Part shown: in pieces, positions 11,085 to 23,432 of the stretch
How the letters are laid out: each line of letters starts with the position of its first letter
Numbering within the stretch: the stretch's first letter is position 1
DNA from: Rapana venosa
Taxonomy: Eukaryota; Mollusca; Gastropoda; Neogastropoda; Muricidae
DNA length: 64,000 nucleotides
NCBI GenBank assembly: GCA_028751875.1
Contig: CM054162.1
Span: 642,313-706,312, forward strand
Reading direction: 5' to 3'
The notes under the pieces: model-generated
Seen by the model: only the letters and a program-made list of their open reading frames with translations
The model's database searches: none
What the model was told of the DNA's origin: nothing
Program-made: the position numbers and the translations under genes

Positions 11085-12620
11085 TTACACTAGGGAAGAT
11101 GGAAGAAGCCATCCGCATTTACAGTAGAAAGCCCCAAATGACAACAACATACCAGCAGACTGCCAAGCATGGTGGCAAAAACAGTTAACACACATGTCAG
11201 AAGATTTTGGAACAAACTGTCCAAAGATTTGGGGGACAAAACAGTGACCAACAGAATGAACACAATCACTCATCATACCCCGCCAAGAAGGGAATTTTCC
11301 CAATGCCAAAAATATAGAACAATCAGCCTCATCAGCCAAAGCCAGCAACATAATGCTCAAAGTTATTTGAAAACAACTCCCAAAAAGGAGGGAAAGAACA
11401 CCTTGCAGAGAACAAGCTGGTTCAGGGCAGGCAGGGGCACAATCGAACAGATTTTTTAAATGCCACATCCTGATGGAAAAACACTTCAACATCAAGAGAC
11501 CGTTCCACAACTTCATCGACTTCAAGAAGGCTTTTTGACAGAGTATGGCACGAAGGCCTGTGGCAGTCCTCAGAATGTTTGGCATTTAAGAAGGACTAGT
11601 GCAAACCATTTTAAGCACTATACAACACTGCAAGCAGTGCATCCTTCTGAACAATCAGGTCCGGAGACTACTTCAAAACCACAGTTGGGTCCAACAAGGA
11701 TGCCTTTTATCTCCAGTCCTGTTTAATCTGTTCTTAGAAAACATTATGAAGACTTCCACCTACCCTCTCCATTGGCGCAGACCCCCAACAACTTGCGGTT
11801 TGCCAATGACATTTACCTCATGGGCGGGAAATAACACAGAGCTGCAAAGATCTTACGACCAGACTGAGAACAGAGCGGGGCATATGGGATGGAGGTGGGC
11901 CGAAAAAGTAAAGTACTTTTGAACAGCACGAGCAACGCCACTGCCCAAAAATTTTCATGAAACGGCCAACAACTGAAGGAGGTATATGCTTTTAAATACC
12001 TGGCGCTACACTCACAAAGGACGGCGATCAACGACAAAATCAAAGTCAGACTAGTCATGGCAACATCTTCCATGACAAAACTCACCACCATATGGAAAAG
12101 TAAAGAGATCAGTTTCCTAATCAAACTAAAGCTCTACAAAGCCCTAATTCAGACTATCCTGCTGTAAAAGTAAGTGAAACCTGGACATTGACTGCTGAAA
12201 CAGCAAAGCGAATCCAGTCATTTGAAACAAAATGCCATAAAAAAGCTGGCATATCCTGAAGGAAAAGAAAGACCAGAATTTGTCAAAGTCAAATAACACA
12301 GCTGGCAGGTCACAAGAACCCCTTCTCACTATCCAAGAAGAAAAAGCGACATGTTCTGCCACAACACTCTGCCAAAAACAGTACTGCCCGGGGAAAACTC
12401 GAAGGTGGCAGAAAGAGGGAAGACAGAACAAGTCATGGATGGAAAAATATCAGAAATGGACCAGGATGAATGACTTGACACTACATGCGCAGAGCCGAGG
12501 ACCGAGATGGGTGGAGGAGGCTTACCACTGCATTTGTCTTTTGTGTCTCCTCCACGACCGCCAAGGTCACAGACTGATGAGAGATGATATATGGTTGTAA
12601 TGATTGTCTTTTTCCTGGCA
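11085..12620 (+). pseudogene. non-LTR reverse transcriptase pseudogene, copy A
   Basis: A forward RT broken by many indels. Visible pieces are LISQSQQHNAQ (start of the RT core, 11,320s), TSWFRAGRGTIEQIF, a region equivalent to NFIDFKKAFDRV, QQGCLLSPVLFNLFLENIM (about 11,690-11,750) and a C-terminal part with AKRIQSFETK. The active-site box is encoded by tttgccaatgac at 11,799-11,810, which reads FAND instead of FADD. The homologue at 37,380-38,900 shows the frame more clearly. No endonuclease domain is visible upstream, so the element is also 5'-truncated. Clade not assigned. Confidence 0.85.
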
Positions 12621-13319
12621 TTTTCCAGTGGAAATGACATGGCAAAGTGGACGCTCTAAACCCAGAAAGCTGTGACTCTAGCACTGAAGAAAAGTAGTGT
12701 GGTCAGAAGAAAATGTATATGATGTAGGAGAGTATGAGAAGGAACAAACGAGAAGGTTTTAAGGACAGTCTCCATAAACGCTATGAACTTACAACTGTGG
12801 ATGTGAATGAAAAATGTTTTTATCTTTGTTCCAAGCAATGTATAGTGCAGGGGCATTATGCTTAAGTTGTTGGCAAGAGAAAAAAAAAGTTGAGTGTGGT
12901 TTGACTATGAAAGTGGGAAAAAGAGAAAAAAAAAAAAAAGATTGTTGAAAAATGTTCAAAAACAAAACTAGAAAATAGAAAACAAATTGAAAGACCTGTA
13001 TGAGAGAACAATTGAATATGTAAAATTAAAAAAAGGCAAAACAAACATGAATTTGAAAAAACACAAAGTAAAAATCTGAAGATTATATAAATGACTCAAG
13101 ACGTTTTTTTGGTCATGATTAGGACAAATAAACAAAAGCTACTAGTTACAATGAAATCACTTTAAAAATCATTTCCATGTTGCCTTTCAGACTTGACATA
13201 ACAGCAACAGTGACCCAATTTTGACGAAGAAATACCCAAAGTAAAGAGTCATTATTTGAGATCCTGTTGATACAAGGGAAGTAACTGACAGCACCAAAAG
13301 GGTTAGAAGTCACAAAAAA
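12621..13319. other. AT-rich low-copy DNA, no gene recognised
   Basis: Counterpart of 38,901-39,595. Poly-A runs near 12,880 and 12,930 and frequent indels relative to copy B; no conserved frame. Confidence 0.5.
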
Positions 13320-14215
13320 TGCTTGGCCTGATAAAATTATTGGTGAAATGTCAAAGCATTCTAAGGAAATCAATGTTAATTTTTTGTCGGGTTTTTTAAA
13401 TCATATATTTCAAAGTGATTCTTTCTCCCTAGACTGGGGGAGATCTGTAACCATTCCAAACATGAAAAGGGAGATGTTAATAACTAATAATCATCACAGC
13501 ATTGCACTAACAAGTATCATAGGCACAGTTATACACATATACTGCATAACTGCTGACAAAATGGCAAGAAGAAATAAAAGATAAAAAAACAACAATGTTT
13601 TGATCTGGTTACAGTACAACCCATCATATTTTTACCTGTACCCTAGTTTTAAAAATAATTAACAAAAAACAAAACTTTTTGTGCATTGTAGACTTTCAAA
13701 AAATTTTTACTCAATTGATGGGGAATTCCTGTAATAATCACTAATAACAATAAGGGGTAACAGGGTTAAGGATCAAAAAGGGTGGTATGGTCTGTGATAC
13801 ATTTCGAAAAATTTATTATTCAGAGTTTTTGAATACACCAGGTTTTTCAAGGTGCTCAATTCTCGCGTTCCGTTCTTATAATTTTGCTATCTTTACCAAA
13901 AAGGAAAACATGGCATAAAGTACCCCCAAGGGGTTTTAAAATTTTTCTTTTTACAATTGCACTATATTTTAGTGCAAAACCTTAAAACCCTTTTAAAATA
14001 AAGGGTGATAGGTTATATCCTTCGTTTCTTCAAAAAGACAATTTTTTTAAAAAAAGAAATCTTCGGGGGAATAAGGGGACCAAAGGAAATTTTTGAAATA
14101 AAGAAACACATTTTTAAAACTTTCGCCTTCCCTTCACAAAAAACTGAGTTTCCAAAACTCAAAAGGTTACATACAATTTTTTATTTTTTTCAAAACTTTG
14201 TAAAAAATAAAAAAT
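13320..14215 (+). mobile_element. jockey-like LINE fragment (i), copy A
   Basis: An N-terminal and middle RT portion of the family represented intact at 49,020. The piece PDKIIGEMSKHSK...SVTIPNMKRE aligns with the GIDDILAEMLK...AIIIPLHKKG region of that protein. Downstream (13,660-14,215), indel-ridden sequence aligns with the catalytic region of fragment (ii) at 16,735. It ends where the ATT tail of the antisense CR1-like element begins. Heavily decayed or poorly sequenced, and not functional. Confidence 0.75.
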
Positions 14216-16722
14216 AAATAAAATAAAAAATAAAATAAAAAAATAAAAATAAAAAGTAATAATAATAATAAAGGGAATTTATTAGCGCAAAACTTCAAGA
14301 AAATCAAAGCGCTCCCTCAACCATTCTTACACATCAAAACCAACCGGGAAAATTTTTTTCCATCAATCCTAATGTGCACAACCCCCCAAACCCACAAACA
14401 CACCACAAAAACACACACACAAAACACACACAACACACAAAGAGGCACACACCCCAGGGCAAAAACGGGCTGTTAAGGCAAAAAAACTAAGAGCGGGGGA
14501 GGAAAATCTTAGGTTGAAATAAATAATTTGGTCTTGGGGCTGGATTTAAAAAGTTCCATAAAAAGATTTTTTGCGGAAGAGAGGGAGTTCTTTTTCCACA
14601 CATGGACCAAAATTGAGAAAAGCACGGCTGATGTGTTGGTTAATCAGTTTTCTAAGAAAAGGGTATCGCACAACAGAAACAAAGATTTACAATAAGCATT
14701 CACAATGGGCGGGGGCGTTTTGGGGGAGACATTTGAAACAAGGTAGGACTAATTTACTCCTTGGGGGACGGGCACCAGGGGAAAATTTTTCAAGAAGGGT
14801 AAAATTTCAATTTTTCTTTCTGAGAGGATGAGCGAAATTTTTGAAATACTTAAGGGAGATATACTCAGACCACCAACAAAAAATTGCATAGTCCAACGGA
14901 AAAAATTAAGACCAACAATTTTGGGATTTTTGCTCTGGACAGGTAATTTGAATTGCACTAATACGCCGTAATTGATAGTAGCATGACTGGAAAGGTCCCT
15001 GGGTGATGAATTTTTGCATAGAATGTTTTGTCAAATAATGACCCCTAATACTTCAAAAGCACTGGAAAAAAGGGACAGACGTATTGCCAAGTTGTATTGA
15101 AGAGGTTGTGATGGAAGAGAGTTTGTGTTTGGCCCCTACAAGCAGGGGTTTCCGTTTTATCTGCATTTAGCTGTAATTTGTTCTGTATCACCAATTTTGG
15201 AAAATCTTAAAAGAGTGGGCCATATTTGTAATGAGAAAGGGTAGATTTTCGGGAGTGTTGCGCTTAGAATCTGAGAGTCATCTGCATAAAAATGATGGTT
15301 GATCTGATGCGGTTTATTATATGTGACAGTGGAGCAGTGTAGAGGTGAAAAGAATAGGGCCCAGAACAGATCCCTGTGGAACTCCACATTCCAATCTCGC
15401 AGGTACTGTCTGAATCTTGTTTACTGTGACTGTCTGGAATCGGTCAGTAAGGTATGAACTAAACCAGGTAAGGGCTGTGCCAGTAACACCAAATGTGTTT
15501 TTTTGACGGGAGAGAAGAATAGAGTGGTCAATAGTGTCAAAGGCTGCAGATAAGTCGATAGAGTAAGAAGAGAGATTTTCCCTCGATCAGAAGCGAGTAA
15601 AGTGTGTTTAATGTGTGGGCAAGATGTTTCAGAGTTGTGGTTGACGCGATAGGCAACTGAAACGCGGGAAGGAGACTGTTGGAGAGAAGGTGTTTTGAGC
15701 TGTTTTGGGAACTACTTTTCAAGGACTTTAGAGATAAAGGGTAGGTTGAAACAGGTCTTTAGTTCTTCAGAATGTTGGGGTTAAGGGCAAGCTTTTTGAG
15801 TAGGGGTGTGACTTAACAGTTTTAGAGCTAAAGGGAACATTTCCAGAGACAAGAGATAAGTTTACTATTTTCGTAATAGTGGAATAAGTTTGGCAGCACT
15901 GTGCAAAAGAGAACGGGTAGGGGTCAAGAATCCCCATGATTTTATAGTAAATTCCTTTCAGAATTACTCGATTTCTTTTTTCGCTTTCGGATGGAAGGAA
16001 AGAGAGGAGTGCCAAGAATTGGGGATCAAAGTTGCAGGGTGGGAAAAGGGGTCTGATCCAAACGGAGCGAATGTTTCGGACTTTGTCAAGAAGAAAGCAT
16101 AAAATATAGAAGGAAGTTCAGAGTGGTTTGGAATAAAAGCAGAGTCTAGCCTTCTCAGATCCAAGGAACGTGGATGTGAGGGAAAAGAGAGATTTCATAG
16201 ACGTGGCATCAAGAACTTGAGAGAAGATTCATACTTTGTTTTTGCTGAACGAATTAAAGTTTTAACTTTCTTGATTTGTTTACAAAGAAGCTGTTTGCTT
16301 ATTTCGGTTTTTGTTTTTCGCCATTGCCGCTCTAGTTGCCGGCGTTTGTGTTTTGCGACCAGGATGTTACGGTTGTACCATGGTGCACAGGGCCTATCAG
16401 GCAGGAGATGGTCAGTAGGAGGAGCATGCTCATCTAGGAGTTGGCTGACAAGGGTATTGAAGTGCTTAGAAGGGTCAGAATGATCAGGGGTTTGTGATAG
16501 GTGTTCAACAGCTTGGGAAAGGAAAGTTTGAATATCAATGGCCTTGAGGTTGCGACGGGTAATGCACTTTTTGTTTCTGATAGGCTTTGCAATGTTGAGA
16601 AAGAAAAGAATGGCAGAATGATCGGAGAGCAGTTCGTCAGTGACAGATACAGACAGAGATGTGACTAGACCTTGTGAAATATCGGTAATAAAGCCAGTCT
16701 AAAATGTGGCCTGATATGTGTG
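14216..16722 (-). mobile_element. CR1/L2-like LINE (family alpha), antisense, copy A
   Basis: A minus-strand element whose 3' ATT-rich tail lies at 14,216-14,275, then a CA-rich 3' UTR (14,400s), then decayed RT upstream to about 16,000. N-terminal linker pieces such as NLSLVSGNVP and HPKAKKEIE follow. The last coding remnant near 16,600-16,700 reads SVTDELLSDHSAILFF, containing the SDH catalytic motif that ends an APE endonuclease. The rest of the endonuclease is missing, so the element is 5'-truncated at about 16,722. The C-terminal RT style (SLHWLPV, CLHKTAP, PLSLRQKP in relatives in this window) is that of CR1/L2-type LINEs. Confidence 0.82.
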
Positions 16723-18235
16723 TTGTATGCCCTATTAAAAAATATCTTCATAAAAATACAAAACTTTATGTTGCATTTATAGACTTTGCAAAGGGTTTGA
16801 CTCAATTGATAGAAATGTCCTGAGGAATATATCACATAATGAAAGAGTAAGTGGTAACATGTTAAGGGATCTAAAAGGTGTGTATGAGTCTGAGATAGCA
16901 TGTGTGCAGGACAAATTATGTATTCAGATGCTTTTGAATACACAAGGGGTGTTAAGCAAGGGTGTCATCTTAGTCCCCTGCTGTTCTCGTTCTTTATTAA
17001 TGAGTTAGCGATAGAATTATCGAATTATCAAAAAGGGAAAACATGGCATACAAGTATTCCCATGAGATGTAAAAATATTTCTGTTACAATGTGCAGCTAC
17101 TATTTTACGGCTGCAAAACCAGTTAGTTCTTTTAGATATGAAGCTGATAGGTTATATCTGTAGGTTAGCTTAGAAAAGACAAATGTCTCTTTTAAAGGAG
17201 TTCATCTTTCAGTGCGAGAGAAGTAGGCCTATTGTAATAGTGATAATAAAGTAACAAACTTTAAGAAACATTTAGGCCTTATCTTCACAACAAACCTGAG
17301 TTTCCAAAATGTGTGGATTGAAAGTTGCCAAAAAGGGGAAAGGGGAACTACGGAAATGTTAAGGTCTTTAACGAAAACTAAACTATACTGATTTTTCAAT
17401 TTTCTGGAAGCTTTTTGATTCTCAAATAGATCCTATGCAATGTATGGAGCAGATATTTGGGATTATTTGTTAATAGTGAAATGGGAAAAAAGTACACACA
17501 TATGCAATGAGACGATTCCTTCTGTAACGTTACATTCGTCTAACAAAAAGTTATATGGTGAAACTGGCTGCTATCCTCTTACTATAAGATCACAGGTGAA
17601 ATGTATTACGTATTGGTTAAAATTAACACAACTTCCTATGTCAAGTGTATGCGATGCTGTTGATTCAGCTAGAAACAGGGAAACAGAACTGGGCATTTTT
17701 GTTAAGCAATTGCTAACAAGACATGGATTTTGCATTTTGTGCAATGTGTCCCGGGAGTTGGATTTGAGCAATGATTTCTATGTGAATTTAAAGATAGAAT
17801 GATGACTTCATACAAACAAACTGGCATGCTTGCATAAAAGAATCAGAAAAGTATAACTGGTACTCTTCCTTTAAAGAGTTTTTTCACACACGAAATTGTT
17901 AAGATCGTAACATAGAACTGACATAAGGGTAATCTTGTTGTTTGAGATTAAGAACTTTAGGCCTTAAGTCCAGCAAAAAAAGGGTTTCCACTGGCACATC
18001 TGCACAGTCCCATGCCCATGTGTGGCTTGCAGACTGAAGATGAAATGCATTTTTTGTTTTACTGGGAAAAGACACGGTGACATCCCTCAGAAATGTCCCA
18101 TATTTAATGAAAAATCTTAAGAAGTAGAATATAATTAGCATCCTCTTGATGGAAGATGAAGCATTTTAAAAATCAATTGCAAATTTATCTCCCTTGCTTT
18201 GGACAGCAAAAAAAAAAACTGCAGATAAAATAATA
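16723..18235 (+). mobile_element. jockey-like LINE fragment (ii), copy A
   Basis: Begins inside the RT at a segment equivalent to KLYVAFIDF, continues with YTRGVKQGCHLSPLLFSFFINELA (split here as GVKQGCHLSP and LLFSFFINELA, 16,900-17,163), then a C-terminal part at 17,440-17,802 (MYGADIW, LYGETGCYPL). It ends with a zinc-knuckle-like CxxC...H...C segment (CGLQTEDEMHFLF, near 18,020-18,070). Frameshifts and stops separate these. This fragment contains the uninterrupted site TGAAGA (18,035-18,040) that in copy B hosts another LINE. Confidence 0.85.
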
Positions 18236-18461
18236 AATTTTTACATTTCCCAAAATTGGCAGTGCTAAAATGTAAACAAAAATTTTTTCCCAATTTCTGG
18301 AAAAGAATACTGTTAACTAATTGTTGCCTGATGAAATATGAAGGTAGGGTGGTCGATTTATCCCACACTGTTGCTGGGTTTGTATCAAATGTGGAATGTG
18401 ACACCAGTAGATACAACAAAGTTGAGTAAACGTGAATGTGTGAGAGTGAGTGAGTGAGTGA

Positions 18462-18501
<40 letters not shown>

Positions 18502-18733
18502 AATCTTCGGACAAAAATTGATATATTTAGTTACAATTAAAATATCCCTTTCTTCTTCCATTTACTTGTTTGTTGCAAAAAAACATATTGCTTAGATTGT
18601 GTTCATAACTGTCCTCCTGGCCAAAAAGACTGATTGTTAATGGCAATGAATTACTTCCAGTGTCAGGTGCTCTCTCTCTCTCTCTCTCTCTCTCAAATCT
18701 CTCTCTCTCTCATCTCTCTCTCCTCTCTCTCTC

Positions 18734-18792
<59 letters not shown>

Positions 18793-18860
18793 TATATATA
18801 TATATAATATATATATATAATATTAAATATTATATATATATATATATATATTATATAATA
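18236..18860. repeat. GT, TC and TA microsatellites
   Basis: A gtgagtgagtg/GT tract lies at about 18,440-18,500, an interrupted TC tract at 18,669-18,735 and a TA tract with an internal CA block to about 18,855. In copy B the TC and TA parts are separated by 2.8 kb carrying an RT gene. Sequence between the GT and TC tracts (18,505-18,665) is conserved with 48,765-48,930. Confidence 0.9.
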
Positions 18861-19749
18861 CTGCACTTCAAAACACTGTATCCTGCATTTCAAACACTAC
18901 CCAAAAAACCATGTCTTCAAACACTTTTATCCTGTTTACTCCAAGGGAAACTACCAATGCTGCTGGGTAAATCAGTCTCCTTTCGAATGAATTTCCTCCC
19001 TTTAACTATCAACTGCTTTGTTTGCACGCTTTTGGAGTTGGGTTTGACCTTGCTGTGTGGAGTGCACTTTCTTTCCTGACGAACATGGCCACAAAGAAAG
19101 CGTGCACACTGGAAAAGGCAAGTTTGGTGGATTTCTTGTCAAAGTAACTCTGGAGCCCGAGGAATCATTGCAGTGTGATTAACTAATACATTGTTTGTGT
19201 GGATTAATTGATTCCAGCTGGCTCCTACCCAGAGGGAGTGTGCTGTGGGCTCTGTAGGACTATTGGGACCACACAATCCAGATTCATCCACTTTATGGAT
19301 GCGAGTTTGAGTGTTGTTCAAATTACCTGACCAACACTGCAGGTGACTGCATCTCCCGGGTCCGGTTAATGCCGGGATATGATTTATTATTATGATGGTC
19401 AGCATAGAGTACAACCCCACCAAGTAGTCTCACAGCACATGCACTTCCATCGCAGCATTATGTTTTGGTGACTCACTCACTCTGGCTTCGCGACTGAGCT
19501 TATGCTGTCGTTAGTAGGGGGCTTAGTAGGTGGAGTCCTGGGTATGTTAGCAATGCAGGGCCCCTCTTGCTGGTGGCCGCATAGACATCTAATATTGGTG
19601 AGCTCTCTGTGGAGTTCTAGCCCTGAGGATGCGACATAAGGAGTCTGGCATTGATGTGGAGATTAGATTGAAAGAAGCTGGTGGGAACTGCAGGAATAGG
19701 AACGTCACAGAAGATGAGGCAGCAACAGAAAGGAAAAGAAAACACAGCA
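18861..19749. other. conserved low-copy DNA before the 31-bp satellite, copy A
   Basis: Alignable with 51,866-52,755 with few differences, so this part of the two copies is both clean and similar. A minus-strand frame (19,139-19,423) matches part of a longer one in copy B (52,010-52,432) over GLYSM.TIIIINHIPALTGP, but the two frames diverge by an indel and I see no domain. Possibly non-coding DNA or an unrecognised transposon. Confidence 0.45.
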
Positions 19750-21713
19750 ATAAAAGTTACTATGATGGGAAAAGGACAACAGTAATAATTACTATGATGA
19801 CAAAGAACATCAATAATAGTTACTATGATGGCAAAGAACATCAATAAGTGTTACTATGATGGCAAATAACATCAATAATAGTTACTATGATGGCAAAGAA
19901 CATCAATAAGTGTTACTATGATGGCAAATAACATCAATAATAGTTACTATGATGGCAAAGAACATCAATAATAGTAACTATGATGGCAAAGAACAACAGT
20001 AATGATTACTATGACGACAAAGAACAATAATAATTAATGTGATGACAAAGGACAACAGTAATAATTACTATGATGACAAAGAACAACAATGATAGTTACT
20101 ATGATGACAAAGAACAACAATGATAGTCACTATGATGACAAAGAACAACAATGATAGTTACTATGGTGATAAAGGAAAACAATAACAATTACTATGATGA
20201 AAATGAACAATAATAATGAATATAATGACCAAGAATAACAATTATTATGAGGATAAAGAACAACAAAAACTATTACTATGATGACAAAAGACAAAAATAA
20301 TAGTCACTATGGTAACCAACAAAAACAAGAAAAAATACTATGAGGATAAAAAACAATAATAATATTTACTATGATGACATAGAACAACAATAATAAATAC
20401 TCTGATGACAAAGGACAATAATAATAGTTACTATGATCACAAAAGCAGCAATAATATTTACTATGATGACAAAGAATAGCATTAATAGTTTTTATAATGA
20501 CAAAGAACACAAATAATAGTTACTATGGGAATAAAGAACAACAAAAATTATTACTATGATGACAAAGAACAACAATAATGATTAATATGATAACAAAGAA
20601 TAACAATAACAATTACTAGGTTGACGAAGAACAATAATAATAGTTACTATCATGACATAGAGCACAAATATAAGTTTTTATAATGACAAAAGACAACAAT
20701 AAAACATACTATGAGGACAAAGGACAACAATCATAGTTACTATCATGTCAAAGGACAACCCTAATAGTTACTATCATGACAAAGGACAACACTAATAGTC
20801 ACTATGATGATAAATAATAACAACAATAGTTACTATCATGTCAAAGGACAACACTAATAGTCACTATGATGACAGAGGACAACACTAATAGTTACTATCA
20901 TGATAAATAATAACAACAATAGTTACTATCATGACAGAGGACAACACTAATAGTTACTATCATGACAGAGGGCAACACTAATAGTTACTATCATGACAGA
21001 GGGCAACACTAATAGTTACTATCATGATAAATAATAACAACAATAGTTACTATGATGACAGAGGACAACACTAATAGTTACTATCATGATAAATAATAAC
21101 AACAATAGTTACTATCATGACAGAGGACAACACTAATAGTTACTATCATGATAAATAATAACAACAATAGTTACTATCATGACAGAGGGCAACACTAATA
21201 GTTACTATCATGACAGAGGGCAACACTAATAGTTACTATCATGATAAATAATAACAACAATAGTTACTATGATGACAAAGAAAAACAATAATATAATTTT
21301 ACTATAAAGACAAAGGACAAGAATACTAATTACTATGAGGACGAAGAACTACAATAATAGTTTTTTTTATAATGACAAAGGACAACAATCATAGTCACTA
21401 TGATGACAAAGTCAACAACAATAGAAGTTACTATGATGACAAAGTCAACAATAATAGTTACTATAATGTCAAAGGAAAACAATACTAGTTACTATGATGA
21501 CAAAGAAAAAAATAGTAGTTACTATGTTGACAAAGAACAAAAATGATAGTGACTATGTTGACAAAGGAAAACAATAATAGTTACCATGATGACAATAAAC
21601 AACAATAATAGTCATTATGATGACAAAGTCAACAATAATAGTTACTATGTTGACAAAGGAAAACAATAATAGATACTGTGATGACAAAGTCAACAATAAT
21701 AGTTACTATGGGT
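19750..21713. repeat. 31-bp satellite, copy A, left part
   Basis: Tandem 30-31 bp units with the core aatagttactatgatgac. Outer units carry atgatgacaaagaacaacaat. The centre (about 20,720-21,260) is dominated by a homogenised variant, atcatgacagaggacaacac, mixed with ataaataataacaac units. A CR1-like fragment follows at 21,714, after which the array resumes. Confidence 0.95.
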
Positions 21714-22890
21714 AAGGACAGAAATGAGATGAAACAAATGTGTTTTAAGGCTGGATTTGAAAGTTTCAAAAGTAGGCTTTTGGCGTAGGGAGAGAGGGAG
21801 ATCATTCCAGATCATGGACCAGAAATAGAGAAGAAGGGACGGCCGACTGTGGATTGGTTGAATCTAGGTATTTGTAAGCACAAGGTATCTGCAGCAGAGC
21901 GGAGGGATCAAGAAGGAGTGTACAGGTGAAGACATTCACAGAGGTAGGAAGGTGCTGTTTTGTGGAGACATTTGTAACAGAGGGTACTGATCTTATAGTT
22001 TACTCTCTGTGACACAGCAAGCCAGTGGAGAGATCGCAAAAGAGGAGTAACGTGCTCAGACTTTTTCTTTCTAAGGACTAGTCGGGCGGCAGAGTTTTGT
22101 ATACGTTGAAGAGAATGGATAGATGATGATGGCAGACCAGCCAGAAGAGATATGCAATAATCCAGATGTGAGAGAATGAGAGACGCGATTAGTTTGGATG
22201 TTGCATCAGTGGACAGGTACTTTCGAACTGCACTAATACGCCGTAATTGATAGTAGCATGACTGGCAGGTTTGGGTGATGAATTTTTGCATGGAGAGTGT
22301 GTTGTCGATAAAGACCCCTAGATATTTCACAGCAGTGGCTAGAGAGACAGACGTATTGCCGAATTCTTTTGAAGGAGTTGTAACGGAAGACAATTTGTGT
22401 TTCGTACCTACAAGCATGGCTTCGGTTTTATCTGCATTTAGCCGTAACTTGTTCTGTATCATCCAATTTTGGATATCTTGAAGGCATTAGGACATATTAA
22501 TCAAGAGAGAAGGCAGATTTTCGGGAGTATCACTACTAAGAATCTGAGAGTCATCTGAATAAAAATGATGGCTGATCGATGACGATTTGTTGTATTGAAA
22601 GTGGAGCAGTGTAGAGGGTGAAAAGAACAGGCCAAGAACTATTCCTGTGGAACTCCACATTCCAGTTTGACAGTGATGATTGAGTCTTGTTTACTGCAAG
22701 TGTTGGAATCGGTCAGAAGGTATAAAAACCAGGTGAGGGCTGTGCCTGTAATACCAACGTTTTTTAAAGACGGGAGAGAATAATATGAATGAACTATAGT
22801 TCAAAGGCTGCAGATAATCAAAAAAGAATAGATTTTTCCGAGTCAAAACATGAGAAAGCGTGTTACATGTGGGAACTAGGGGTTATAATA
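21714..22890 (-). mobile_element. CR1/L2-like LINE fragment inside the satellite, copy A
   Basis: Minus-strand RT of family alpha. The frame at 21,908-22,462 contains NADKTEAMLVGTKHKLSS, VKYLGVFID and LRRISAVRKYLS, and CYKCLHKTAP near the C-terminus. The active-site box at 22,550-22,561 reads YSDD rather than YADD (the copy B homologue reads YADD). Both ends are cut: it stops just after the C-terminal LRQKP-type region without stop codon, 3' UTR or ATT tail, and begins inside the RT. Confidence 0.9.
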
Positions 22891-23170
22891 AAGTGCATAA
22901 TAGTTACTACGATGACAAAGAACAACAACAATATTTACTATGATGCCAAAGAACACCAATAATAGTTACTATGATGACAAAGAACAACAATAATAGTTAC
23001 TATGATGGCAAAGAAGAACAATAATAGTTACTATGATGACAAAGAACAACAATAAGAGTTACTATGATCATACCAAACAACAATAATAGTTACTATGATG
23101 ACAAAGGACAATAATGATAGTTACTATAATGACAGAGAACAACAATAATAGTCACTTTGATGACAATGAA
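22891..23170. repeat. 31-bp satellite, copy A, right part
   Basis: About nine further units of the aatagttactatgatgac repeat, ending at the spacer. Confidence 0.95.
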
Positions 23171-23432
23171 CAATTTTTTTTTTACCAACCGTATCAACAA
23201 TTCTTTAGGAAGTCATCTGACCAAGCATGCAAATCGTGACATGGACAAGAGTGGGCTTAGCCAGATGAGGTTTGTCCATGTCACGTCCGATACATTTGAA
23301 CATTTTGTCCACACCACCGGTCAATGCGACAGCCACGAGAAAGCAAAAGGAAGTGGACATGGTCAACTGATGGTCCCTGCACTCCCTGTGTCTGGTCCGT
23401 CCCTCTCTGTACAGCTGAGTCACATTGAGACT
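23171..23432. other. inter-satellite spacer with hairpin, copy A
   Basis: About 260 bp of unique sequence linking the 31-bp and 20-bp satellites. It contains a perfect inverted repeat: CGTGACATGGACAA at 23,235-23,248 and its complement at 23,272-23,285, with a 23-nt loop. It has a 14-bp insertion (near 23,205-23,218) relative to copy B. No coding frame is convincing. Confidence 0.85.

Noticed and set aside
13860..14215. Lys/Phe-rich plus-strand frame at 14,005-14,217
   Set aside because: It overlaps decayed RT sequence in the wrong frame within a low-quality AT-rich block.
18693..18893. Ile/Tyr-rich minus-strand frame
   Set aside because: Translation of a TA microsatellite.
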